Assembly (NCBI GenBank): GCA_030430495.1
Contig: JAUIKM010000010.1
Location: 1 to 64,000, forward strand
Length of the DNA: 64,000 bases
Reading direction: 5' to 3'
DNA from: a bacterium
Lineage (GTDB): Bacteria > Bacteroidota > Ignavibacteria > Kapaibacteriales > UBA7675
The translations under genes and the position numbers were made by a program. Positions 26,161 to 37,900 of this stretch are shown here, one piece after another. The notes below the pieces were generated by a model, which ran no database searches, had not been told where the DNA came from, and saw nothing but the letters and a program-made list of their open reading frames with translations. The first letter of the stretch is position 1; every line of letters begins with the position of its first letter.

Positions 26161-26460
26161 TTATTCACCTGCGCCGCTGTCGAAGATGTCGATCGACTGG
26201 CCCGGTTTCAGAGTTACTATCGCTTTTTTACGGAGCGGTCGCTGCCCCTGAAAATATCCCTTGCGCGTCATCTGCGTCTTGCGTTTGCCTTTGACGCGGA
26301 TGGTGCTGACGTTGAGAACGTCGACATTGAAGCGACGCTGCACCGCCTGTTTGATCTGAATTTTGTTCGCTTTAGGATCAACCTCAAAAGTGTACTTGCC
26401 GGACTGCTCGCGCAGTTCGTTACTCTTTTCGGTAATCAGCGGACGTTTAAGCACCTGCAT
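26161..26460 (-). CDS. rplW: 50S ribosomal protein L23
   Basis: Exit-tunnel rim protein that docks trigger factor and SRP. The ATG at 26460 (MQVLKRPLITEKSNELR, 99 residues) has GAGG 7 bases upstream; the track start is a GTG overlapping the rplD stop. Conserved: KYTFEVDPKANKIQIKQAVQ and STIRVKGKRKTQMTRKGYFQ. Confidence 0.94.
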   Translation of the reverse strand: MQVLKRPLITEKSNELREQSGKYTFEVDPKANKIQIKQAVQRRFNVDVLNVSTIRVKGKRKTQMTRKGYFQGQRPLRKKAIVTLKPGQSIDIFDSGAGE

Positions 26461-26468
26461 GGCGTCCC

Positions 26469-27095
26469 TCACTTCCCAAACGATTGTACAATGGCATCAA
26501 CCGCGCTTTTGTGCAGCAGCAGTTTCTTGTGGCTCAGGATGTCGTAAGCCGACAAGGAAGTAGCCAGCGTCGTCGACAACTTTTTAATGTTGCGGGAGGA
26601 GCGGTAGACCGTCTCCTTCGGCTCCGGCAGCACCTGCAAAGTTTTTTCGCCGTCAATTTTCAGCGCCTTCAGCAGGGATGCGATGCTCTTGGTCTTGATC
26701 TCACTCATGTTGATATCTTCGACCACGACAACATTGTTTTCACGCAAACGCAGCGACAGAGCCGATTTGCGCGCCAGTCGTTTGACTTTGCGCGGCAGGT
26801 CAAGCCTGTACGTGCGTGGACGCGGACCAAAGATGGTACCGCCGCCAACCCACAGAGGCGAACGCGTTGTACCGGCGCGAGCCGTACCACGTCCTTTTTG
26901 ACGCCACGGTTTGCGACCGCCACCGCGAACTTCACCGCGTTCTTTGGCTTTGTGCGTACCTTGACGCTGGTGCGCCAGGTATGCACGTACAGCCAGATAC
27001 ATGCTGTGTTCGTGCGGGTCTACGTTAAATACTTCATCAGGCAGTTCGAGCTGCCCGGTTTTCTCGCCGTTGGCGTTGTATATGTCTACTGTCAT
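26469..27095 (-). CDS. rplD: 50S ribosomal protein L4
   Basis: Exit-tunnel protein and, in E. coli, autoregulator of the S10 operon. 208 residues: the tunnel loop RGGGRKPWRQKGRGTARAGT followed by SPLWVGGGTIFGPRPRTYRL, and a C-terminal Rossmann-like part with SLLKALKIDGEKTLQVLPEP. Confidence 0.97.
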   Translation of the reverse strand: MTVDIYNANGEKTGQLELPDEVFNVDPHEHSMYLAVRAYLAHQRQGTHKAKERGEVRGGGRKPWRQKGRGTARAGTTRSPLWVGGGTIFGPRPRTYRLDLPRKVKRLARKSALSLRLRENNVVVVEDINMSEIKTKSIASLLKALKIDGEKTLQVLPEPKETVYRSSRNIKKLSTTLATSLSAYDILSHKKLLLHKSAVDAIVQSFGK

Positions 27096-27105
27096 TGCCC
27101 GGACC

Positions 27106-27726
27106 TCAGAGCTTCACAATTTCCACTATGGTATTTTTCGCTCCGGGTATTCCGCCCTTCACGAGCAACAGGTTCGACTCAGGAATTACGCGCAGCACTT
27201 GCAGGTTGCGCACGCTGACGCGTTTGCCGCCCATGCGTCCACCCATTCGCATTCCCTTGAAAACGCGGGAGGGGTCGGACGACATACCGATCGATCCCGG
27301 GGCGCGCGGACGGTCAGATTGACCGTGCGTTGCCATACCGACACCACCGAAACCATGGCGCTTTACAACACCCTGGAATCCACGGCCTTTGCTTTTTCCC
27401 GAAACCTTTATCAGATCGCCGGCATTAAAATCGTCAACCGTAATGATATCGCCCACCTGGTACGAGCCTTTGGCTAAGCGAAATTCACGCAGATAGCGTT
27501 TCGGCTCGATGTTGACGGCCGCATATTGCCCCGCCACCGGCTTGCGAACTTTGTGCTGCGGCATGTCGCCGTAACCGACCTGGACAGCTTCGTAGCCGTC
27601 GCGATCCTTGGTCCGCAGGCGCACCACCGGACAGGGACCGGCTTCGATCACCGTGCAGGGCACGTACTGCCCATCTTCGGTGAAGATGCTGGTTGTTCCC
27701 ATTTTCCGACCTAGTAAGGCGCTCAT
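27106..27726 (-). CDS. rplC: 50S ribosomal protein L3
   Basis: Early-assembly protein reaching into the peptidyl transferase centre. 206 residues: LLGRKMGTTSIFTEDGQYVP, GKSKGRGFQGVVKRHGFGGV, and the loop THGQSDRPRAPGSIGMSSDP, whose central Gln is a methylation site in some bacteria. Confidence 0.97.
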   Translation of the reverse strand: MSALLGRKMGTTSIFTEDGQYVPCTVIEAGPCPVVRLRTKDRDGYEAVQVGYGDMPQHKVRKPVAGQYAAVNIEPKRYLREFRLAKGSYQVGDIITVDDFNAGDLIKVSGKSKGRGFQGVVKRHGFGGVGMATHGQSDRPRAPGSIGMSSDPSRVFKGMRMGGRMGGKRVSVRNLQVLRVIPESNLLLVKGGIPGAKNTIVEIVKL

Positions 27727-27741
27727 TCTCTTGCTCTCCTG

Positions 27742-28050
27742 TTAGACCTTGATTTCCACATCGACACCGGCAGGCAGCTCCAAACGCATCAGCGAATCAA
27801 CCGTCTTCGGCGTCGAATTGAAGATATCGATCAACCGTTTGTGGGTTCGCGACTCAAATTGCTCGCGAGCTTTTTTATTCACGTGCGGCGAACGCAGCAC
27901 CGTGTACACGGCGCGCTCCGTCGGCAACGGAATCGGACCACTGATGATCGCACCAGTCTGACGCACCGTGCGGATAATCCGCTCGGTCGATTTGTCGATC
28001 AGGTTGTGATCGTACGACTTCAGTTTGATGCGTATTTTGGTTCCAGCCAC
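27742..28050 (-). CDS. rpsJ: 30S ribosomal protein S10, GTG start
   Basis: First gene of the S10 operon; S10 (NusE) also joins NusB and NusG in transcription antitermination. 102 residues: [40 protein letters not shown] and [16 protein letters not shown]. The start codon is GTG with GGAGAG just upstream. A terminator separates it from tuf. Confidence 0.97.
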   Translation of the reverse strand: MAGTKIRIKLKSYDHNLIDKSTERIIRTVRQTGAIISGPIPLPTERAVYTVLRSPHVNKKAREQFESRTHKRLIDIFNSTPKTVDSLMRLELPAGVDVEIKV

Positions 28051-28079
28051 CTGTACTCTCCGTTAAAGAGCGATGCAAA

Positions 28080-28113
28080 TGAAAAAGAGAAGGGAGCGCT
28101 CAGACGCGCCCCC
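28080..28113 (-). terminator. Terminator between tuf and rpsJ
   Basis: On the minus strand GGGGGCGC pairs with GCGCTCCC (8 bp, one G-U pair) over a 6-base loop, followed by TTCTCTTTTTCA. It lies 18 bases after the tuf stop codon and separates the str-type unit from the S10 operon. Confidence 0.7.
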
Positions 28114-28130
28114 ATTGGTCGCAAGACGTC

Positions 28131-29339
28131 TTATTCGATAATCTTGGATACAACACCGGCGCCTACAGTACGGCCGCCTTCGCGAATAGCGAAGCGCAGA
28201 CCTTCTTCCATAGCGATCGGTGCAATCAGCTTCACTTCCAGGTTGTCCACGTTGTCACCGGGCATAACCATCTCGGTGCCGCTCGGCAGCGTAACAACGC
28301 CCGTAACGTCCGTGGTACGGAAGTAAAACTGCGGGCGGTAGCCCTGGAAGAACGGCGTGTGACGGCCGCCTTCGTCTTTCGTCAGCACGTATACCTGGCA
28401 ATTGAAGGTATGGTGCGGCGTGATGGAACCCGGCTTCGCCAGAACCATGCCACGCTCGATTTCTTTTTTGTCAACGCCGCGGAGCAGCAGACCAACGTTA
28501 TCGCCGGCACGACCTTCGTCCAGAAGCTTCTGGAACATCTCGATACCCGTGACAACCGTCTTCTTGTGCAGGCCAAAACCCACCAGCTCAACTTCTTCGT
28601 TCAGCTTGACAATACCGCGCTCAACACGACCGGTAGCAACCGTACCACGACCCGTGATCGAGAAAACATCCTCAACCGGCATCAGGAAAGGTTTGTCCGT
28701 GGCGCGCTCCGGCGTCGGGACGTACTCATCCACGTTTTGCATCAGTTCGTAGATGCACTGCAGGCGCTCGTCATCAGGCGATGCGCCGGCATCGGAGCCC
28801 GCATCAAGAGCTTTGAGCGCCGAGCCCTGAATGACGGGGATGTCATCGCCGGGGAACTCGTACTTGCTGAGAAGTTCGCGGATTTCGAGTTCGACGAGCT
28901 CAATCAGCTCGGGATCGGCAATGTCGACTTTATTCATGAAAACAACGATACGGGGCACACCAACCTGGCGGGCAAGCAGAATGTGCTCGCGCGTCTGCGG
29001 CATCGGGCCGTCCGTTGCTGCAACAACGAGGATAGCCCCGTCCATCTGTGCAGCACCCGTGATCATGTTTTTGACGTAGTCAGCGTGACCCGGGCAATCC
29101 ACATGAGCGTAGTGACGGTTTTCCGTCTCGTACTCCACGTGAGCCGTAGCGATCGTGATTCCACGCTCGCGCTCTTCCGGCGCCTGGTCGATGGAATCGA
29201 AGGCACGGAAAGATGCCGTACCTTTCTTGGCGAGTGCCGAGGTGATAGCGGCGGTCAACGTGGTTTTGCCGTGGTCAACGTGGCCGATAGTACCAATGTT
29301 GACGTGCGGCTTAGTACGCTCAAATTTCTCTTTTGCCAT
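28131..29339 (-). CDS. tuf: Elongation factor Tu
   Basis: Delivers aminoacyl-tRNA to the ribosome as a GTP complex. 402 residues: G1 [14 protein letters not shown], switch I region [19 protein letters not shown]3 [14 protein letters not shown]4 NKVDIAD, and the C-terminal barrels with [21 protein letters not shown] short insertion near residue 185 ([14 protein letters not shown]) accounts for slightly more than the usual 394 residues. It is the only tuf in this window; the second copy often found in the tRNA cluster is absent. Confidence 0.98.
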   Translation of the reverse strand: MAKEKFERTKPHVNIGTIGHVDHGKTTLTAAITSALAKKGTASFRAFDSIDQAPEERERGITIATAHVEYETENRHYAHVDCPGHADYVKNMITGAAQMDGAILVVAATDGPMPQTREHILLARQVGVPRIVVFMNKVDIADPELIELVELEIRELLSKYEFPGDDIPVIQGSALKALDAGSDAGASPDDERLQCIYELMQNVDEYVPTPERATDKPFLMPVEDVFSITGRGTVATGRVERGIVKLNEEVELVGFGLHKKTVVTGIEMFQKLLDEGRAGDNVGLLLRGVDKKEIERGMVLAKPGSITPHHTFNCQVYVLTKDEGGRHTPFFQGYRPQFYFRTTDVTGVVTLPSGTEMVMPGDNVDNLEVKLIAPIAMEEGLRFAIREGGRTVGAGVVSKIIE

Positions 29340-29429
29340 TGTTCCTGCTCCTACCGTGGATGCGTTAAAACAAAGTGTCTAGTTCAAGTTCAAATTTTGG
29401 AGGCTCTCTTCCGCTGAATCATTCGAATA

Positions 29430-31496
29430 TCACGCAGACACAGCTCCGAACGGCGATTTTACGGCCTTTTCATATCTGCTGAACTTCATCGAATACGATG
29501 CGCGCCCCTGGCTTAACGACCGCAATTGGGTCACATAACCAAACATGAGCGCAAGCGGCACCAAAGCCTTGATTACCTGGGCTCCCGCGCGCTGCGAGAT
29601 GCCCTCGATTTTTCCATGCCGTGAATTGAGGTCGCTGATCACCTCACCCAGGTATTCCTCGGGGGTCAGCACTTCAACTTCAAACACCGGTTCCAGCAGG
29701 ATGGGTTTTGCCCTGTGCAGTGCTTCACGCGTGGCGCTCACTGCGGCAATCTTGAAAGCCAGCTCTGATGAGTCGACCTCGTGAAAAGAGCCCCCGGTCA
29801 GCCGAACCCCGACATCTACGACGGGATACCCGGCAATCGGTCCATTTTGCAGAGCTTCAAACACACCTTGCTCCACGGCCGGGATAAATTCCTTGGGGAT
29901 GTCTCCCCCGCTGATCGCATTCTCGAACTTGTGCCCCGCTCCATTCTCTCTTGGAGCGTATTCGAGTATCACATGCGCAAACTGGCCTTTGCCGCCTGTT
30001 TGCCGCACAAATTTTTCTTCGTGTCTCAGCTCCGTACTGATAGTCTCGCGGTAGGCTACCCGAGGCTTGCCGACGTTGACTCCGACGCCGAACTCCTTGA
30101 CCATGCGATCGACAATGATTTCGAGGTGCAATTCGCCGACGCCACTTATGATCGTCTGCCCTGTCTCGTCTTCAACGTGATAACGAAACGTCGGATCTTC
30201 CTCGGTCAGCTTTAACAAAGCCTGACTGAGTTTATCCTGATCGGCACGAGTCTTGGGCTCAACAGCCTGATCTATGACAGGATCGGTGAAGCTGATGCGC
30301 TCCAGCAGAATTTGGTGTTTCTGGTCACAGAGCGTATCGCCGGTGCGGGTGGTTTTCAGCCCCACGACTGCGACGATATCGCCGGCGTAGGCTTCGCTGA
30401 TTTCTTCGCGGGAATCTGCATGCATTCTGAGTAGACGTCCTATTCGCTCGCGTTTACCGCTCGCTACACTTAGAAGGACTCCACCTGATTGAATTACGCC
30501 GGAGTAGACTCGGATAAAAGTCAAACGACCAACAAATTGATCAGTCAGAATTTTGAATGCCAGCGCTGCAACAGGTTCTTCGTCTTTCGGCGCGCGCGTG
30601 AGCGCTTTCTCAGTTTTGGGGTCATATCCGCGAACCGAGCCGACATCTACCGGCGAGGGCAGATATTGAACGACCGAGTCCAGCAGTTGTTGTACGCCCT
30701 TGTTCTTAAAGGACGCGCCACACAAAACCGGGATAAACCTGACGTTGATGGTTGCATTCCTGACGGCGCCGCGGATGTCGTCCTCTGAAAGCGCCTCACC
30801 ATCAAGGTAGCGCATCATCAAATCGTCGTCCATTTCAGCGGCTGCTTCGACCAGACGTTCGCGGTATTGCTCCGCTTCGGCCCGCATCGCGTCGGGAATC
30901 TCACCTTCCGAAAACTGCACTCCCAGGGAGTCGTCGTCGAAGGCAATGGCCTTCATCGTGATCAAATCAACAATTCCGGCAAAACTTTCGCCGGAACCTA
31001 TTGGAATCTGAAGGGGAATCGGGCGTGCCTTTAAGCGCTCTTCCATCATGTCAATGACATTACTGAAATCGGCTCCAACCCTGTCCATCTTGTTGACAAA
31101 AGCGATGCGGGGCACTTTGTACTCCTCAGCTTGCCTCCAGACGGTTTCGGATTGCGGTTCAACTCCACCAACGGCGCAAAAGAGCGCCACAGCTCCATCG
31201 AGTACACGCAAAGATCGTTGAACTTCAGCAGTGAAGTCCACGTGCCCTGGTGTATCGATAATGTTGATCGTCGTGTCGCCCCACACACAGCTCGTCGCAG
31301 CGGAAGTTATCGTGATACCGCGGGAACGTTCCTGCTCCATGTAATCCATGACAGCCGTTCCGTGGTGCACTTCCCCCAACTTGCGGAGAACCCCTGTATA
31401 GAAGAGTATGCGTTCGGTCGTCGTTGTCTTGCCGGCGTCGATATGCGCCATGATACCGATATTGCGAACGCGTTCTATAGGTACTGTGCGGGGCAT
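29430..31496 (-). CDS. fusA: Elongation factor G in str position (EF-G I or spdEFG2 type)
   Basis: GTPase acting in translocation and/or ribosome recycling. 688 residues with the five EF-G domains: G1 [20 protein letters not shown]3 [20 protein letters not shown]4 [10 protein letters not shown], and domain IV-V segments such as [15 protein letters not shown] and [15 protein letters not shown]. Position between rpsG and tuf is classical. Some features ([42 protein letters not shown]) recall the spdEFG2 subfamily that accompanies spdEFG1, and a clear spdEFG1-like gene lies two genes upstream. Subfamily assignment needs a tree. Confidence 0.93.
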   Translation of the reverse strand: MPRTVPIERVRNIGIMAHIDAGKTTTTERILFYTGVLRKLGEVHHGTAVMDYMEQERSRGITITSAATSCVWGDTTINIIDTPGHVDFTAEVQRSLRVLDGAVALFCAVGGVEPQSETVWRQAEEYKVPRIAFVNKMDRVGADFSNVIDMMEERLKARPIPLQIPIGSGESFAGIVDLITMKAIAFDDDSLGVQFSEGEIPDAMRAEAEQYRERLVEAAAEMDDDLMMRYLDGEALSEDDIRGAVRNATINVRFIPVLCGASFKNKGVQQLLDSVVQYLPSPVDVGSVRGYDPKTEKALTRAPKDEEPVAALAFKILTDQFVGRLTFIRVYSGVIQSGGVLLSVASGKRERIGRLLRMHADSREEISEAYAGDIVAVVGLKTTRTGDTLCDQKHQILLERISFTDPVIDQAVEPKTRADQDKLSQALLKLTEEDPTFRYHVEDETGQTIISGVGELHLEIIVDRMVKEFGVGVNVGKPRVAYRETISTELRHEEKFVRQTGGKGQFAHVILEYAPRENGAGHKFENAISGGDIPKEFIPAVEQGVFEALQNGPIAGYPVVDVGVRLTGGSFHEVDSSELAFKIAAVSATREALHRAKPILLEPVFEVEVLTPEEYLGEVISDLNSRHGKIEGISQRAGAQVIKALVPLALMFGYVTQLRSLSQGRASYSMKFSRYEKAVKSPFGAVSA

Positions 31497-31551
31497 TGTT
31501 GTTGTTCAGTTGTCAAAGGACGTCTGTTGTCTCAATCCAGATTTTCTGCGA

Positions 31552-32019
31552 TCACCATTTGAAGTGGGCAAAGGCGCGGTTGGCGTCGGCCATGCGGTGC
31601 GTTTCGTCACGACGTTTAATTGTCGAACCTTCACCATTGGCGGCCGCCATCAACTCGCCGGCCAGGCGCTCGGCCATCGTCTTCTCGCGACGCTGCGATG
31701 CGAAACGCTTCAACCAGCGGATTGCCAGCGCCAGACGGCGGCTCTCGGGAACTTCGGAAGGCACCTGATAGGTAGCTCCGCCAACGCGACGCGAGCGAAC
31801 TTCGAGATTCGGAGCGGCAGCGCTGAGCGCTTTGCGAAATACTTCGATTTCATCCTGGCCCGTTTTCTCACGGATGATGTCGAGTGCACCGTAAACAATC
31901 GCGCGGGCAGTATTCTTCTTGCCGTCACGCATGATATTGTTTACAAAGCGCGCCACCAGGACATCATTGTACCGGGGGTCGGGAATCGTTGAGCGTTTTT
32001 CTGCGCGTTTTTTTCTCAT
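31552..32019 (-). CDS. rpsG: 30S ribosomal protein S7
   Basis: Nucleates the 30S head and contacts mRNA at the E site; it represses the str operon in E. coli. 155 residues: MRKKRAEKRSTIPDPRYNDV, VARFVNNIMRDGKKNTARAI, SRRVGGATYQVPSEVPESRR and a helical C-terminus ending RAFAHFKW. Located between rpsL and fusA. Confidence 0.97.
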   Translation of the reverse strand: MRKKRAEKRSTIPDPRYNDVLVARFVNNIMRDGKKNTARAIVYGALDIIREKTGQDEIEVFRKALSAAAPNLEVRSRRVGGATYQVPSEVPESRRLALAIRWLKRFASQRREKTMAERLAGELMAAANGEGSTIKRRDETHRMADANRAFAHFKW

Positions 32020-32052
32020 AGTCTCTGCATCAACTCAAATGAGCGATTGACA

Positions 32053-32433
32053 TTATTTGGCGGCCTTCGGCTTCTTCGCCCCGTATTTTGAACGACTCTG
32101 CTTGCGACCTTCAACTCCCTGCGTATCAGCAGCACCGCGGATAACGTGGTAACGAACGCCGGGAAGGTCTTTAACTCGACCACCGCGAATCAGCACAATC
32201 GAGTGCTCCTGCAGGTTGTGGCCCTCGCCGGGAATGTACGCGGTTACTTCAATCTGATTCGTCAGACGCACACGAGCAACTTTGCGGAGAGCCGAGTTCG
32301 GCTTCTTCGGCGTGGTCGTGTAAACACGCGTGCAAACGCCGCGACGCTGAGGACAACTCGTCAACGCCGGGGACTTACTTTTCTCGATAATCCGCTTGCG
32401 GCCTTTGCGAACCAACTGGCTGATCGTAGGCAC
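32053..32433 (-). CDS. rpsL: 30S ribosomal protein S12
   Basis: Decoding-site protein controlling accuracy. 126 residues: [40 protein letters not shown] and [20 protein letters not shown]. Both lysines whose mutation gives streptomycin resistance (in TPKKPNS and GRVKDLPG) are wild type. A good Bacteroidota-type promoter lies upstream. Confidence 0.97.
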   Translation of the reverse strand: MPTISQLVRKGRKRIIEKSKSPALTSCPQRRGVCTRVYTTTPKKPNSALRKVARVRLTNQIEVTAYIPGEGHNLQEHSIVLIRGGRVKDLPGVRYHVIRGAADTQGVEGRKQSRSKYGAKKPKAAK

Positions 32434-32501
32434 TAGAACACTCCAAAAACTTCCGGCAAAACCTGAAAAACGGGCTTGGACCCAGCTTCAGAAAGAGCCA
32501 A

Positions 32502-32532
32502 CAAAAGTAGGGAAAACGATTTTCTTACGCAA
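32502..32532 (-). promoter_or_regulatory. Promoter of the rpsL-rpsG-fusA-tuf unit
   Basis: On the minus strand TTGCGT is followed after 17 bases by TACTTTTG, an exact match to the Bacteroidota TAnnTTTG element. The expected start site lies about 60 bases before the rpsL start codon. Confidence 0.55.
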
Positions 32533-32546
32533 GCAAAATCGCACTC

Positions 32547-32572
32547 GGGGTGAAATAAAGTTCATTCACCCC
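32547..32572 (-). terminator. Weak hairpin after the EFG1-like gene
   Basis: GGGGTGAA and TTCACCCC form an 8-bp stem 19 bases after the stop codon of the EFG1-like gene. There is no U-tract, so termination would be weak or factor-dependent. Confidence 0.35.
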
Positions 32573-32590
32573 TACATGCGGATTTCCAAC

Positions 32591-34684
32591 TTACTTCTTG
32601 CCCTCGGCGCGTTCGCGCTCGTATTCCTTGATCAGTTCGTCCTGGATCTGACGAGGCACCTGAGCATAGCGGGAGAACTCCATAGCGAACTCCCCCTTGC
32701 CCTGCGTCGCACTGCGCAGATCCGTAGAATAGCCGAACATCTCGCTCAGCGGCACTTCAACCTCAACCACCACATAGCCGGTATCGATTTCGGTTCCGAT
32801 CACGATTCCGCGGCGCTGGTTGATCTGACCGATCACAACGCCTTGAAACTCTTCAGGCGCGGATACTTCGACTTTCATCACAGGCTCAAGGATGACCGGC
32901 TTGGCGGCTCTGTACGCTTCCCTGAACGCAGCCATAGAGGCTATCTTGAAGGCCATGTCCGAGGAGTCAACGGCGTGGTATGAACCGTCGTTCAGCTCGG
33001 CGCGAATGTTCACAACGGGCTGCCCAATCAACGTACCTTTGTCCATCTGCTCGCGGAAGCCTTTGTCGCAGGCGGGGATGTATTCACGCGGAATCACACC
33101 ACCGACGATCTTGTCGACGAATTCGTAGTTCTCCTCCGAATCCTCCAGCGGCTCAAGGTATCCACCCACGCGCGCAAACTGACCGGAACCACCGGTCTGT
33201 TTTTTGTGCGTGTAGTTGAAATCGGAGCGCTGCGTAATTGCCTCGCGGTAGGCCACCTGCGGCTGCCCCACAATTACTTCGCAGTTGTACTCGCGCTTGA
33301 TGCGCTCAATGTACACTTCGAGGTGGAGCTCGCCCATCCCTTTGATAATTGTCTCACCGCTCTCTTCATCGCGGTGAACCTGAAAGGTCGGGTCTTCTTT
33401 CGAAAAGCGGTTAAGCGCTTTCGAGAACGACACCTGACCGCTCTTGTCTTTCGGCCTGACGGCCAGCTCAATCACGGTATTGGGAACGTGCATTGACTGC
33501 ATCGACAGATGAACCGTTCCATCCGTGAAGGTGTCGCCCGAGGCGCAGTCGACACCGAACATCGCGACGATGTCGCCGGCTTCTGCGGCTTCCACATCGT
33601 GCATCTCGTCGGAGTGCATTTGCACGATGCGGGGCACCTTGATTTTTTTCTTGTTGGCCATGTTGTGAATGAAGTCGCCTTTGCTGAGCTTGCCCTGGTA
33701 GATGCGCATATAGGTCAGCTGACCATAACGACCATCTTCCAGCTTGAACGCAAGAGCAACAAGCGGAGCAGCCGGGTCGGATTTCAACGGCACGCGAGCT
33801 TCGTTCGCATCCAGATCAAGCGCTTCCAGCGGCACTTCAGTCGGGCTCGGCAGGAAGTCCAGCACGCCGTCAAGCAGCACCTGAACACCCTTGTTTTTAT
33901 AGGCCGAACCGACGTACACCGGCGTGCACTTCAGTTCCAGCGTTGCTTTGCGCAGCGCCGGTTTAATCTCTTCGGACGAGACTTCCTCTTCCATCAGGAA
34001 TTTCTCGGCGATGTCATCATCAAAGTCGGCAACAGCTTCGACCAGCTTCAGGCGGTATTCGCGCGCCTGGTCCATCATGTTGGCCGGGATGTCTTCGTAA
34101 ACAAGTTCGGAACCTTGCTCACCGACAAAACGCACCGCCTGCATTCTGAGCAGGTCAATGATGCCTTCAAATTTATCTTCCGCGCCGATCGGCAGCGTCA
34201 TCATGATCGGGTTGTGGTGCAGCTTTTCACGCAGTTGCTCTGCAACGCGAAACGGGTTGGCGCCCGAACGGTCCATTTTGTTGATGAACGCCACGCGCGG
34301 CACATTGTAGCGACGCATTTGACGGTCAACAGTAATCGACTGACTCTGGACACCGGCAACCGAGCACAGCACCAGCACGGCGCCGTCGAGTACACGCAGC
34401 GCACGCTCAACTTCCACCGTAAAGTCGACGTGGCCAGGGGTGTCGATCAGATTGAAATCGTGCTCCTTCCAGTGGAAGAAGGTAGCGGCCGACTGAATCG
34501 TGATACCTTTTTCACGCTCGAGGTCCATCGAGTCCATTTTGGCGCCGCCGTCCTTGCCGCGGACTTCCTGAATTTTGTGAATCTTCCCCGTGTAGTAGAG
34601 GATGCGCTCACTCAACGTGGTTTTACCGGAATCAATGTGGGCACTGATTCCTATATTGCGGGTTTTTTTGACGTAGTCGCTCAT
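32591..34684 (-). CDS. Second elongation factor G, spdEFG1/mitochondrial EFG1 type
   Basis: 697 residues with complete EF-G architecture: G1 [20 protein letters not shown], then [20 protein letters not shown] and [15 protein letters not shown]3 [21 protein letters not shown]4 [13 protein letters not shown]. The segments [35 protein letters not shown] and [20 protein letters not shown] match mitochondrial EFG1 (GFM1) closely from memory, the group known in bacteria as spdEFG1. Family knowledge: spdEFG1 performs translocation and spdEFG2 performs recycling. It stands between rpoC and rpsL with its own spacing and a possible promoter. The spd type was defined in spirochaetes, planctomycetes and deltaproteobacteria. 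Confidence 0.92.
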   Translation of the reverse strand: MSDYVKKTRNIGISAHIDSGKTTLSERILYYTGKIHKIQEVRGKDGGAKMDSMDLEREKGITIQSAATFFHWKEHDFNLIDTPGHVDFTVEVERALRVLDGAVLVLCSVAGVQSQSITVDRQMRRYNVPRVAFINKMDRSGANPFRVAEQLREKLHHNPIMMTLPIGAEDKFEGIIDLLRMQAVRFVGEQGSELVYEDIPANMMDQAREYRLKLVEAVADFDDDIAEKFLMEEEVSSEEIKPALRKATLELKCTPVYVGSAYKNKGVQVLLDGVLDFLPSPTEVPLEALDLDANEARVPLKSDPAAPLVALAFKLEDGRYGQLTYMRIYQGKLSKGDFIHNMANKKKIKVPRIVQMHSDEMHDVEAAEAGDIVAMFGVDCASGDTFTDGTVHLSMQSMHVPNTVIELAVRPKDKSGQVSFSKALNRFSKEDPTFQVHRDEESGETIIKGMGELHLEVYIERIKREYNCEVIVGQPQVAYREAITQRSDFNYTHKKQTGGSGQFARVGGYLEPLEDSEENYEFVDKIVGGVIPREYIPACDKGFREQMDKGTLIGQPVVNIRAELNDGSYHAVDSSDMAFKIASMAAFREAYRAAKPVILEPVMKVEVSAPEEFQGVVIGQINQRRGIVIGTEIDTGYVVVEVEVPLSEMFGYSTDLRSATQGKGEFAMEFSRYAQVPRQIQDELIKEYERERAEGKK

Positions 34685-34805
34685 AGCTCCGTACCGTGCT
34701 CTGGCTGAGTAATTGTCGGAAGTACGTTTGTTTGAAGGACGGCCGTCTGCCGATCAGCACCGAAAAAAGCGGCCTAATCCGTTCCAGCCAAAAGAAAAAG
34801 ATTTC

Positions 34806-34835
34806 CAAATTACAACGTTCGGATTTAAGAAGCAA
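34806..34835 (-). promoter_or_regulatory. Candidate promoter of the EFG1-like gene
   Basis: TTGCTT-N17-TAATTTG on the minus strand, about 120 bases before the start codon and downstream of the rpoC terminator. The -7 part is one base short of TAnnTTTG. Confidence 0.3.
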
Positions 34836-34860
34836 CTTTCGGGCAGGATTTGCCGCGCTG

Positions 34861-34903
34861 AAAAAAGAAAAGAGCGCTCCGGAGCTGATGCCCGGAGCGC
34901 TCT
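34861..34903 (-). terminator. Strong terminator after rpoC
   Basis: AGAGCGCTCCGG and CCGGAGCGCTCT form a perfect 12-bp stem with a 9-base loop, followed on the minus strand by TTTCTTTTTT. This is a textbook intrinsic terminator 24 bases after the rpoC stop codon. Confidence 0.88.
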
Positions 34904-34927
34904 GATTCAGCGTATGTCAGTTGTTCG

Positions 34928-37900
34928 TCAGGCAGGCACCGAGCGCTTCAGCGCTTTGGCGTCGGCCTCCAGACTGCCCGGCATATCGTCCGAAGAGAAG
35001 ATATTTCCGACGTCACTGCTGACGCGGATATCCTGGCACTGTCGCAGACCGGTACCTGCCGGAATCAACTGTCCAAGAATAATATTCTCTTTCAGACCGA
35101 TCAACTGGTCGACTTTGGACGCCACAGCGGCCTCCGTCAACACCAGCGTCGTCTGCTGGAACGAAGCGGCCGAAATAAAGCTCTCGGTATTCAGCGCCGC
35201 CTGGGTGATGCCCAAAAGGATCGGCTGCGAAATTGAGGGCTCCGGATCGCGATAGGCGGCAACCGCTTTGGTCTTGCGCTTGAGGTCCGTATTGACCTCG
35301 CGCACCTTGCGTTTCGGCACCATCTGGTTTTCGCGGAACTTCGAGTCGCCTTTTTCGACAACCACCACGTGGCTCTTGAGCCGCTCGTTCTCGTCGATGA
35401 ACCGCATGCGGTCAATGTGATCGTTTTCGAGGAACACGCTGTCTCCCGAATCGACCACTTTGACTTTCTGCAGCATCTGACGCACGATAATTTCGATGTG
35501 TTTGTCGTTCAGCTTCACACCCTGCATACCGTACACTTCCTGGATCTCGTTGACCAGGTATTGCTGCACGGCGTTGACGCCCTTGATTGCCAGGATGTCG
35601 TGCGGGTCGATCGGACCGTCCGTCAAACGGTCGCCGGCGCGGATCGTGTCGCCCTCCTGCGAGAGCACGTACTTGTTGTACGCCACGGTGTATTCCTTGA
35701 CCGTCTGATTGTCGAAGCTGGTCACTACCAAAACGCGGGAACCGCGCTTGGGCTTGCCGAACGACACGGTACCGTCGATCTCGGAAACGATAGCGGCTTT
35801 CTGCGGCGAACGCGCTTCAAACAGCTCCGTAACACGCGGAAGACCACCGGTAATGTCACGCGTTTTACCCGTATCACGAGGAATCTTGGCCAGCGAATCG
35901 CCGATGCCGACCGCTTCGGCGTCATCAACGATAATCTGGGAGTTCGTCGGTAACAGGTAGGTCTGCAGGTGCTCGCCTTTTTCATCGATGATTTCAATCG
36001 ACGGCGACTTCGTCCGGTCGCGTGACTCGATGATCGACTTGGTTATGTGCCCCGTTTGCTCATCGATTTCTTCCCGGAAGGTCACGTTGTCGATGAATTC
36101 TGTATAACGAACAAAACCGGCTTTTTCAGTAATAATAACGGCGTTATACGGGTCCCATTCGTAAATGAGATCGCCTTTGTGGACCTGCTGCCCGTCCTGA
36201 ACGTTCAGGCGCGCACCGTACATGGCGTCGTATTTATTCAGCTCGCGGTTTGTATCCGGGTTGATAATCTTGATCATACCACCACGGCCAACCACGATTT
36301 CGACATCCTCCTCATCTTCGACAGCCGTAATGGTTTTAACGCGGTCAAAGTTGATAATACCGTCGAACTTGGCTTTGATCGAGGACTGTGCGGCAATCAG
36401 AGATGCGGTACCACCGGTGTGGAAGGTGCGGAGCGTCAGCTGCGTACCAGGTTCACCAATGGACTGAGCGGCAATCGTACCGACGGCCTCGCCCACATCC
36501 ACCATTTTGCTTGTCGCCAGGTTGCGACCATAGCAGTTTGTGCAGATTCCACGACGCGATTCGCAGGTGAGCACCGAACGCACCTGGACCATTTCGATCG
36601 AGGTTTCATCGATGCGACGACCGACTTCCTCGTCGATCAACTCGCCCGATTTGACGATCAGTTCGTCCGTCAGAGGATCGTAGATGTCGAGCAGGGAGAT
36701 ACGCCCCAGAATGCGCTCGTAGAGCGGTTCCTTGACCTCTTCCCCGTCCTTGAGCGCCGTCATCTCGATGCCGCGAATCGTGCCGCAATCATTTTCGGAG
36801 ACAATCACGTCCTGCGCCACATCGTGCAGACGGCGGGTAAGGTAGCCGGCGTCGGCCGTTTTAAGGGCTGTATCGGCCAGACCTTTACGTGCACCGTGCG
36901 TCGAGATGAAGTACTCGAGGATCGAAAGACCCTCTTTGAAGTTTGCGATAATCGGGTTCTCGATCAGTTCGCCCGTTGAACCGGAAAGCGACTTTTTGGG
37001 CTTGGCCATAAGACCGCGCATGCCGGCCAGCTGGCGAATCTGCTCTTTCGAACCACGAGCCTGTGAGTCAAGCGCCATCCAGAAAGTATTGAAGCCCTGA
37101 TCGGCGCGCTGCAATTCCGTGTACAGCCTGTCCGCAATGCGGTTGGTCGACGAAGACCAGATGTCCACGATCTTGTTGTAACGCTCACCGCTCGTAATCA
37201 CACCCATCTGGTAGTGATTCTCGATCTTGTCGACTTCGGCCTGAGCTTTGTCGATGATATCCACCTTTGCGTCCGGGATCAGAAGGTCGGCGATATTCAC
37301 CGACAGACCGCCGCGCGTAGCGAAGGAGAATCCCATGTCTTTCAGGTTGTCCAGGAATTCCACCGTCTTGGCCAAACCGGCTTTCTGGAAACACATACCG
37401 ATGATCTGGCGCAGACGCTTCTTGGACAGCAGCTCGTTCAGATAGCCGATTTCAACCGGTACAATCTCATTGAACAGCACGCGACCCGTCGTCGTCTCGA
37501 TGTATTCCTTGCCGATGCGCGTTTTGATCTTGGCATGCAGGTGCAGGCGTTTGTTGTTGTACGCAATGATAACCTCTTCCGGCGAGGAGTAGATGCGTCC
37601 TTCACCGGCTACGCCGCGACGCAGCTTGGTGATGTAATAACATCCCAAAACCATGTCCTGGCTGGGTACGGCAATCGGCGTACCGTTTTGCGTGTGCATG
37701 ATGTTGTGCGAGGCAAGCATCAGCAGCAGCGCTTCCAGCTGGGCTTCGTGGCTCAGCGGAACGTGCACGGCCATCTGGTCACCGTCAAAGTCGGCGTTGA
37801 AGGCCGTACAGACAAGCGGGTGCAGACGGATGGCTTTCCCTTCCACCAGCTTGGGCTGGAAGGCCTGAATGCCGAGGCGGTGAAGCGTCGGAGCGCGGTT

